Shown here: positions 56,553 to 64,000 of the stretch, piece after piece
Position numbering within the stretch: the first letter of the stretch is position 1
Layout of the letters: every line of letters begins with the position of its first letter
Origin: Bactericera cockerelli
Lineage: Eukaryota; Arthropoda; Insecta; Hemiptera; Triozidae
NCBI GenBank assembly: GCA_024516035.1
Contig: CM044967.1
Location: 14,473,363 to 14,537,362 of the forward strand
Direction: 5' to 3'
DNA: 64,000 bases
Position numbers and translations under genes: made by a program
The notes under the pieces: generated by a model
Told to the model about the DNA's origin: nothing
Databases searched by the model: none
What the model saw: only the letters and a program-made list of their open reading frames with translations

Positions 56553-57337
56553 ATATTTTGTTAATCCAAGCCACTACCACTTAAAAACAGATATAAATAC
56601 ATTGAATACGCTGTGGTTGGTTGAAATACCCACTAGGGGAGGGTGTTCAGGGTAAAACAAGATTAGATTAATCTAATGCTGTTTCATAATTCGGACCTAA
56701 GTTCAGTGTGTAAAATTACGCGAAATGTTTCAAACTGTTTTTGAAACATTTCGCATTATCATGTTTTTGGAAAAAAGACATTACCATTATGTACGACAGA
56801 GAAAATCTTGGACATTTTGTATTACTTGAGTACTTTTTTTTTTGGTAAAACTTGAGATCTGACTCGAACATAGGAATCGGATTTTGACAATTAGTTAGGA
56901 CCTTTTAATGTCTACAGTTTTAGCTAAAAACATACCTATCTTTTATTATGGGAAAGAACATTCCTTCCTCTCTGGACACGGCCAGTTTTTTTGGAAACTT
57001 TTTGAATGATTTTATTGATACAAAAATGGATACGGCCATTTTATTTTTGTAAAGTTTTGAATTATTTTTCTACCCGATTTTTCTTTTATTTATACTAATT
57101 TTCCGACACTGTGAGTGCACTCTCAAATTAGGTAATTCAATTTAGGTGAAATAAATAATTTAAGAAAATGATCTGTATTTTTTTAAAAAAACAACAATGA
57201 AACTTGACCAAAGAAATCTCTTTTATGTTCTGAAATAAGTGACTACTGGGATATGACTAATAAATTAAGGGTCTACTTAAAATTATGGAGTAAGTATTTA
57301 TGTCAATAATCCTTTGAAATTCCGTAAGTTATCTAGA
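56553..57337. other. No gene seen
   Basis: AT-rich. A local inverted pair GCGAAATGTTTCAAA / TTTGAAACATTTCGC (56721-56735 and 56739-56753) forms a near-perfect hairpin. Confidence 0.4.
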
Positions 57338-57402
57338 TTTGAACCCGCGAGCGCCTACCTCTCGATGGCGTTCTACCACTACACCACCGATGTTCCATCA
57401 CA
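57338..57402 (-). repeat. tRNA-like SINE head
   Basis: Minus strand ATCGGTGGTGTAGTGGTAGA (A box and D arm) and GCGCTCGCGGGTTCAAATCT (B box). The anticodon loop is oversized, so it is not a normal tRNA. Confidence 0.5.
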
Positions 57403-57480
57403 CATGTACAATGTGTGTTGGAGAAAGAGCGACGCCATTTTGTACTTTCATTTTGAATCTATACTAGTTAATTATTATTC

Positions 57481-57768
57481 CTAGTTAACTTGACTTGTGG
57501 ATAATACATTCTCAGAGCCCGTCAAGTAGCCAGAGTATTCGGAAATCTGGAATCTCGCCAAGTCCGAGTTGAAATTGTGAGAATTAATGAGGTAGCCATG
57601 ATTGTGAAATAAAGTGGCCATGATACACTTGTTCAGGGCCGGAGGGAAAAACTTGAACCCGCGGCGATACCGCTGTGGCTGGAGTACTTCTCTCGCCTGA
57701 CCTAAACCCTGAACTTCCAACTCTAGTAGTCCATTGTTCCAACGCAAAGTGAGATTCACAGACCGCAC
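57481..57768 (-). other. 95-codon open frame of unknown nature
   Basis: A GC-richer minus-strand frame with LGQAREVLQPQRYRRGFKFF and PPALNKCIMATLFHNHGYL. It is not recognised as a host protein family. The composition differs from the AT-rich surroundings, so it may be a fragment of a repeat or an old gene. No splice sites could be assigned with confidence. Confidence 0.2.
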
Positions 57769-59257
57769 TTCCTCTAACTGGAATTACTCCGAGAAATATT
57801 CTGATGTGCTGAAATCAGTTCGAAAAATATTGTAATTCCTCCGCGTAGAAATTATAATTGTTCGTTCATTAGAAAACTAGATGTTCGTCCGTACTTTTCC
57901 ACGGAAATTCCCAGGGGCTCAGTTTGGGTGGATTTTAATGGGTGGAAATTTTCAACTTACTCGTCTATTTAGGAACGGTTTTATTTGTTTTGAGTAAATG
58001 AGATTTGATTTACATGTTTACTCATGTTATTATAATGTTTGTTGTTTTGTGGTTTAGGTAAAATCAAGTTCTCAGTGATTATCACAGGTATTCAGATGAT
58101 GTTCGCTGGTATATTTTAAACTACGAGTAGGACATATCCTGTAATTACTTTCTGTTTTTGTCACCTTTTAAAACGAGATAGCTAATAATGTAATCAGATT
58201 TGATTTGCTTGGTCAATGTTTATTTGATCTTGTGGTTTGGGTAAGAGCAAAAGTTCCCATACTATCAGGGGCATCAGGACATTCACACGGAGTTGAGCTT
58301 TATGAATTTTCTACTAGAACCTATTGTAAAATTAACATTATGTTTATTTTCATTTGTATAACATTACAGAGCAGAAATTTATGAGTAGGTATAGATTTTT
58401 TTTTTAACACGAGCCATGATGACATAGGTAAGTTGGTATATTTTAATTGAGCTGAAAAGTAATATATTGTCATGGCTTGAAACGAAATAAATTAACACAC
58501 AAAGGTTTGTACCAAATAGATATACTGAAAACATTTTTGTTTCTTATTGAGACGCTAAGAAATTTCCAGTCCTCAAAAAATAGATACCTCAAGGCTACTG
58601 GTTGACTGTCTGAGACACGACGGGTCCATAGGTGGTGGATAATGAGAAGGCTCTCGAAAACAATCAGGATAATTTGTAAGGGGCAGTTAAGGGACAATAA
58701 GTGTAAGTCCCTGCCGAACCAAAACAGACGGAATCTAAATTTACGGGATATAAAAAGGGGCGCTACTATTCGTTGTGCCTAGGGCGCTGGTAGGGTGTAA
58801 AACAGTCCTTCACTCTTGTTGTCACCAACGTCACCATGCTTGGAATTTTTACTATTTTTCGTAGAAAAACATAAGTTTCAACTGTCTGTGATATCTGAAA
58901 TAACTGCATTGAACCAATCCTTAATTATGAACTGTTTGTTAAATTGATTTAATAAAATATTCCGAGTATTATTTACTGGAGAAACTACGTACATCAGTCA
59001 AAATCAAAAATCTCATGATGTCATGGCCACTTGAAAAGGGAACCAGATATTGATATGAAAAATGTTGATTTTGAAGGAATAAATTGATTAAAATTATGAA
59101 AAAATACGAATAAATTGATTAATATTATTCTTAAATCCTTAAAAAAAGGTCAATCCTTCTGTGTAACTCCTGCTTCTGGGCGGGATAAAGAATGTCCTTT
59201 GTCAGATTTATAACCTCAGTTCACAAACATCCTCAAACAAATTTATTTGTCAGTAAG
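57769..59257. other. No gene seen
   Basis: AT-rich sequence. 57901-57960 and 58560-58800 are slightly GC-richer but show no motif. Confidence 0.3.
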
Positions 59258-59775
59258 TATATATAATTTTGTGTCTAAGAGAAAGGCTACCTATCATACT
59301 ATGTACGTGGAATGATTTTATGGATCCCAGAACTAATACTTCTAGGTTTATTCCAAGTCTAATTTTACAATTTAGGAGTTAACGTCCCAATATGAAATAT
59401 AGGATGGTGAACTTTCAGTAATTAATTAATTTCGTGTCCGTGAGAAAGGTATTGATACCTAGATAACGTGGTGAGAGCATTATATGGACTCCCAGATCCA
59501 ATGTCTAGGCTTCTTTCATGTCCATTGATTCTATTTGGTTTTAACGTCCTGACTTGAGGTAGACAGGATGGGGGTTTTACCCTCCATACGCTGGGAATCG
59601 TACCAGCTACCCACATTAACCTCACCCAGCCTGGGTAGGGCCGGAATTGCCAGCCTCACATGTTCAGAGGGAACAGATTTTCCTGTGCGAAAAGTCTGCT
59701 CCAACCGGGAATCGAACTCAGGATCTCTGAACTACGGGCAATAGTCACAACCATTACGCCACGGTAGCAACTTTC
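59258..59775 (-). repeat. SINE family D: full copy plus a degenerate neighbour
   Basis: 59428-59775 has a tRNA-like head on the minus strand (GTGGCGTAATGGTTGTGACT, then GATCCTGAGTTCGATTCCCG). The body has AGGCTGGGTGAGGTTAATGT and GTAGCTGGTACGATTCCCAG, and a 3' end AGTCCATATAATGCTCTCAC. 59258-59415 repeats the 3' part in the same orientation with many changes, so two copies lie head to tail. A further fragment (TTAACCTCACCCAGCCTGG) occurs at 59810-59829. Confidence 0.75.
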
Positions 59776-59999
59776 AGTAGCAGACTGAAAATCACAACAG
59801 CTAAGCACATTAACCTCACCCAGCCTGGTTGCAATGGACATGCCAGTCGAGGGACGTAATTAGTAATTGAATACTGTTGTTAACATCAAACGACATTATT
59901 TATTCCTCTCAAAAGCAGTCTGACCATCAGTTCGATTTTTTAAGGTAATGGATTAGACCAATTTTTAAGGTACCTAATTTAATGAAGTTGAAAGTTTGA

Positions 60000-60104
60000 A
60001 GAAAAATAATAATAAAAAAAAATCCTGCCCCGCTGGGAATCGAACCCAGGTCACCATGTGTGCAATGCCTAGCGCGCTAACTCACTCTGCCACAGTGACT
60101 ACTA
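60000..60104 (-). repeat. tRNA-derived SINE, family A, head-only short copy
   Basis: Minus-strand head GAGTGAGTTAGCGCGCTAGG with GGTGACCTGGGTTCGATTCC, then directly an AT-rich tail (TTTTTTTTATTATTATT). The family A body is absent, so this is either a short subtype or a deleted copy. Confidence 0.7.
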
Positions 60105-60630
60105 CGCAAAAACGCTTGCATACGAGTCTGCAACCATTGGGACATTTTCATCTTTACTATTCAAGGTCTAAAACTTGACTGACCAAATTTCGTATTGTGC
60201 GCATGACACATACTTTTTCTCTTCTCTCTTTTTATAATTTAATATTTCGTTACATAATTTTATGGTTATGTGCCAGAGCAAAGACATGAAAATGTCAAAA
60301 GCTCTGTATGTTCTTAGTATGAATAAAAAATGACTAAAGTCAATATAAATCAAACAATATTTTATTGATGATATTTTAGTGGGCTACATTTTTACATAAG
60401 AGTGAAAATAATTAAAAATTGATTAAAGGTGAACCAGATGGAATGGAGGGTTTTTTCGTTATATTTTACAATAAGAACATAATATTTAAATGTAAGGTGA
60501 AAGAGGATTTGAATTAAATACACATTCACTAGTTCAATACATATGTCTCAGAGAAAATTATCTCAGTAACTCTTACAAGATAAATACCAGCCCTTTTCTA
60601 ACACTATTTACCTTCCTTATCTTATATGTA

Positions 60631-61018
60631 CAGGGTGTCTATAAAGTCCTACCCCACCCTCCGTACCTCAAGAACGGCTGAAAATATAGAACAGGGTTTC
60701 GCTAAAAGGAGCTTGTATAAATAAATTTCATCCTCCTGCAACTTACGGTTAACGAGTTATAGGTCAGAACATAGGCATATTAGCCAGGACGGCCGACCCT
60801 GTATCTCGAGAACGGTATGTTGTAGCTCAATGAAATTTATTTTAAGATTTTAAAGTTGGTATGTGCCCAGCCTGACTGGGGAAGTGTAGGCCATCTTTGT
60901 TGTTGTTGCTTAAACTTAATCCCCCAAAAAATTAAGGAATACGAGTTTTTGCGTTTTTCTCTATTGTGAGCCATTATTGAGATACGGGGGGTAGGATGGG
61001 ACTTTATGGACACCCTGT
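60631..61018. mobile_element. TA-flanked MITE (388 bp), family G, copy 1
   Basis: Tips CAGGGTGTCTATAAAGTCCT (left) and AGGATGGGACTTTATGGACA with CCCTG (right) form inverted ends of about 43 bp with few mismatches. TA lies outside both (60629-60630 and 61019-61020), as for Tc1/mariner-type insertion. It sits inside a truncated family E repeat (ACCTTCCTTATCTTATATG just left). No coding capacity. Confidence 0.82.
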
Positions 61019-61020
61019 AT

Positions 61021-61368
61021 AAAAAAAAAACAAAGTATTGTTGTCACCTAAATTTTTTGGAGTTGAATGTATAATATAAAGACTTCGGAATAAATCTTTA
61101 ATCAACCTAGTAGATTTCAACTCCAACATTATAATTTATTCATAAAGTAATAAGGGTATTATTCAGAATACCTTGTAGGCTAAATCAATGGGAAACTTTC
61201 GACTGACTTTAGTTATGACAGAATCCAATTTTTAGTAGTATACAAGTGCACTGTATCTTTCTCTCAAATCACGGGGTGGATTATGGATTTTTTTATGTAA
61301 GAAAGATGATAAAATTATGGTAAAATGAAATAAAAATATGAAAAAGAGATTAAAATATGCATGCATAT
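61021..61368. other. No gene seen
   Basis: AT-rich spacer between the two family G copies. Confidence 0.35.
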
Positions 61369-62417
61369 ACAGGGTGAGCATAAAGTCTCACCCCACCCCC
61401 CGTATCTCGAGAATGGCTGAAAATACAAGAAAACGCAAAAACCCGTATTCCTTAATTTTTGGGGGATTAATATTTAGCCAAAAAAAAAAAAAAATTGCCT
61501 ATAGGGCCCCAGTCAGGCTGGGCATGGACCAACTTTAAAATCTTAAATAGAATAGTATGCCTTGTGGCATACTGTTTTAAAGGTCTCATAGAGAGAATTT
61601 CATTACAATAAATTTCAGTGAGCTACGACTTACCGTTCTCGAGATACAGGGTAGGACGTCCTGCGTAATATCCATATATTTTGACCTATAACTCGTTGAC
61701 CGTAAATTCCAGAAAAATGAAATTTGTTGATAATAACTCCTTATGGCAAGAACTTTCGAACAAGTTAAAACTTGATTTGTTTTTTCGTTAAAATTTTTTG
61801 GACTGTTCGACGGCTGACGAAACCGACCAGAAACTAATATCAACAGAGTATGTCGGGTGATACCTTTTTCAACAGGGCTCGTCATAAGGAGTTATTATCA
61901 ACAAATTTAATTTTTCTATAATTTACGGTTAACTAGTTATAGGTCAAAATATATGGATATTACGCAGGACGTTCGACCCTGTATCTCAAGAACGGTAAGT
62001 CGTAGCTAACTGAAATTTGTTGTAATAAATGAGAACAATTCAAGTAATTTTTACTAACTTCACTTTTGTAATAATTTATTGGTTTATTTAAGGAAATAAG
62101 ACATGTTTCGCCTGTGAAGGCATCTTCAGTTAAAAAAGAAAATTACATAGCAAAAATTGGTACTATTTGGTAAAAATTATCAGAATTTGTAAGAAACGAT
62201 TTTTTAAAAATTCAAATTCAAAAATTTTGCCGCTCAAGGTGCGTCCACAATATTATGAACAAGGTGCATCCACACCATCAAGATTTTCATTGATTATTAG
62301 TTGAATAAGAGGAGAGTTTCGGACATCTAGTTGAGCATTAATAATTTTGCCAGTATTGAGGAGTTTTCTTATCTCAATACTCTCCAGAACATCTAACCTC
62401 TTATCCCCTTCACCAAA

Positions 62418-63476
62418 ATGGACATAGTAAATTTATTTCCTAATGTACCAGTATCCACCTTAAAAGATGTAATTGATGAAAAACTTGGTCCATTATCCAA
62501 TATTAACCCTATCATTAAAAGTGAACTTGCAGAATTTTTCAATATCTGTTTGAACCAAAATTATTTTGTCTTTGATAAAAAATATTATACTATATCTGAC
62601 GGTTTACCAATGGGTAGCCCCCTCTCACCTCTTGCAGCTAATATCTATATGCACCATATAGAAACATTAGTTTTCAAAAACAATTTTTTTAAAAATAAAA
62701 TTAAATACTGGTTTAGGTATGTTGACGATATTCTCTGTTTGTTCTCTGGAAACCAAGAAGAATTAATTTTATTCCATGAGTATCTAAATAGTTTATGCTC
62801 TAGAATTAAATTTACCATGGAAATTAATGACAATGGTTCATATATTAACTTTTTAGATTTGAACATTTCCAATAAAAATAATTCCCATTCATTCAGTATA
62901 TATCACAAACCAACAAGTTCTGATGTAATAATCCCCAGTTATTCTTTTAATAGTTTTAACCACAAAAGGGCAGCTTTCTGCTATTACTTTGACAGATTGC
63001 TTAATGTTTCCCTTGCCAGTTCAGACTTCAATGTTGAGTTCAACAGAATTATAGAAATTGGTATAAATAATGGTTATTCCCGTCATTGGTTGTCAAAATT
63101 GTACACTAAACGTCACAAAAGCTTTTTAAATAAAATAATATACCCTTCTGGTAATAATAATAGTACAAATAAACCTAGTATAAAATATAGAAAATTGTTG
63201 TATGGTGGTAATGTTTCTTCTAAACTTGCTCGCCTTGTTGAAAATAAAGATAGAAAAATTGCTTTCTATTCTAAACCAAATATTGGTAGATTATTGTTTA
63301 ATAGGGTTCCCCCCACTCCTAAATTAAAAAAAGTGGAATTTATAAACTCAATTGTAATGACTGTGATTGTAGCTACATTGGAAAAACTGCTAGGAATTTT
63401 AAAATTAGAATTAAAGAGCATATCTCTTGTTACCAAAAAGAAAACGATACATCAAATTTTGCTTGTCATCTGTTAG
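62418..63476 (+). CDS. Penelope-like reverse transcriptase, 5'-truncated
   Basis: A 352-codon frame starts at the RT core: DIVNLFPNVP carries the first catalytic Asp region. GLPMGSPLSPLAANIY follows (about residues 62-77), then YWFRYVDDILCLFSG with the YVDD catalytic pair at about 101-104. INFLDLNI, IYHKPTSSDVIIPSYS, HKRAAFCYYFDRLL and NGYSRHWLSKLY come next, in the order typical of Penelope-type RT. The Met is a by-product of the junction with the inverted copy; the native N-terminus is missing. From about 63345 the frame becomes nonsense, because the GIY-YIG domain continues in the other frame (-1 relative), a frameshift. Confidence 0.88.
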   Translation: MDIVNLFPNVPVSTLKDVIDEKLGPLSNINPIIKSELAEFFNICLNQNYFVFDKKYYTISDGLPMGSPLSPLAANIYMHHIETLVFKNNFFKNKIKYWFRYVDDILCLFSGNQEELILFHEYLNSLCSRIKFTMEINDNGSYINFLDLNISNKNNSHSFSIYHKPTSSDVIIPSYSFNSFNHKRAAFCYYFDRLLNVSLASSDFNVEFNRIIEIGINNGYSRHWLSKLYTKRHKSFLNKIIYPSGNNNSTNKPSIKYRKLLYGGNVSSKLARLVENKDRKIAFYSKPNIGRLLFNRVPPTPKLKKVEFINSIVMTVIVATLEKLLGILKLELKSISLVTKKKTIHQILLVIC

Positions 63477-63688
63477 ATGAAAAGCACACATTTAACAATG
63501 ACACTGGAGTTGAAATTCTCCATTTTGGTGAAGGGGATAAGAGGTTAGATGTTCTGGAGAGTATTGAGATAAGAAAACTCCTCAATACTGGCAAAATTAT
63601 TAATGCTCAACTAGATGTCCGAAACTCTCCTCTTATTCAACTAATAATCAATGAAAATCTTGATGGTGTGGATGCACCTTGTTCATAA
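63354..63688 (+). pseudogene. GIY-YIG endonuclease domain of the Penelope-like element, frameshifted from the RT
   Basis: In the -1 frame, CDCSYIGKTARNFKIRIKEH begins at 63362, followed by SNFACHLLDEKHTF, then LDVLESIEIRKLLNTGKI, and a stop at 63686-63688. This is the C-terminal GIY-YIG-type nuclease of Penelope elements (YIG, then R, then a late Glu). Because the RT runs in another frame, this copy would not make the joined protein. The last 170 bases overlap the right inverted copy. Confidence 0.8.
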
Positions 63689-64000
63689 TATTGTGGACGC
63701 ACCTTGAGCGGCAAAATTTTTGAATTTGAATTTTTAAAAAATCGTTTCTTACAAATTCTGATGATTTTTACCAAATAGTACCAATTTTTGCTATGTAATT
63801 TTCTTTTTTAACTGAAGATGCCTTCACAGGCGAAACATGTCTTATTTCCTTAAATAAACCAAAAATTATTACAAAAGTGAAGTTAGTAAAAATTACTTGA
63901 ATTGTTCTCATTTATTAAAATGGACCTTCACAAAATTACTGAGTTATCCATCCAGATGTGAAATTTGTTGTAATGAACTTCTCTCTATGAGACCTTTAAA

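Larger units (their letters stand above)
62027..63958 (+). mobile_element. Penelope-like retroelement, 5'-truncated, with about 398-bp inverted terminal copies
   Basis: It is flanked by a 16-bp direct repeat TGAAATTTGTTGTAAT (62011-62026 and 63959-63974), the likely target duplication. Inside, 62024-62422 is the inverted complement of 63519-63916, so the 3' end of the element, including the end of its ORF, has been copied in inverse orientation at the 5' side. Penelope elements are known for such direct or inverted pseudo-LTR arrangements. The RT and GIY-YIG regions lie between and into the right copy. Confidence 0.85.
61369..64000. mobile_element. Family G element, copy 2, palindromic, interrupted by a Penelope-like element
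   Basis: Starts TACAGGGTGAGCATAAAGTC at 61369 and shares AATACGGGTTTTTGCG-like, CCCAGTCAGGCTGGGCA and TATCTCGAGAACGG-type blocks with copy 1 in reverse order. The inner part is palindromic: 61575-61745 is complemented by 61886-62025 plus 63959-64000. Those two pieces are contiguous once the Penelope insertion is removed. The right tip must lie beyond the window. No transposase is seen. Confidence 0.65.

Overview
The window looks like an AT-rich, repeat-dense insect nuclear genome, probably a hemipteran (planthopper or leafhopper type). Three things point there: GT/AG introns with pyrimidine-rich acceptors, many tRNA-derived SINEs, and non-LTR, Penelope and cut-and-paste elements packed together. 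There is no prokaryotic organisation. The species call is inference.

Host genes are few and all lie on the minus strand. At 7555-10711 is one very large exon of an uncharacterised Ser/Thr/Asn-rich protein with a single membrane segment; its upstream exons are not identified. At 16523-20112 is a two-exon gene that can be joined in frame (683 residues): a signal peptide, a low-complexity Asn/Ser/Pro region, a silk-like Ala/Gly/Ser tract, two hydrophobic segments and a basic tail. At 45618-45771 is one isolated exon encoding the end of a PAS domain (best guess dysfusion/NPAS4-like bHLH-PAS factor). No other exon of that gene was found.

The rest is mostly mobile DNA. 1-1737 is a Jockey-like non-LTR retrotransposon fragment. 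1962-4118 is a hAT-type element with an exact 8-bp target duplication. 11613-13735 is a non-LTR element with a long intact reverse transcriptase ORF. 18973-19932, inside the intron of the signal-peptide gene, is a 960-bp element with perfect 26-bp inverted ends and six copies of a 13-bp motif. 22634-23293 and 24830-25431 are two copies of one repeat. 40493-42046 holds two orphan reverse transcriptase C-termini. 60631-61018 is a TA-flanked MITE. 61369-64000 is a larger related palindromic element into which a Penelope-like element (62027-63958) has jumped.

The most unusual objects are two large palindromic elements, 28367-31431 and 51741-55304. Their inverted arms are about 0.77 and 0.92 kb. 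Each carries a decayed piece of what appears to be one transposon-borne protein family: an N-terminal zinc-binding part in the first, and a PIN/XPG-like nuclease part plus a Cys-rich tail in the second. No DDE transposase is visible in either. At least four tRNA-headed SINE families are scattered through the window, with minisatellites, compound microsatellites and perfect hairpins between them.
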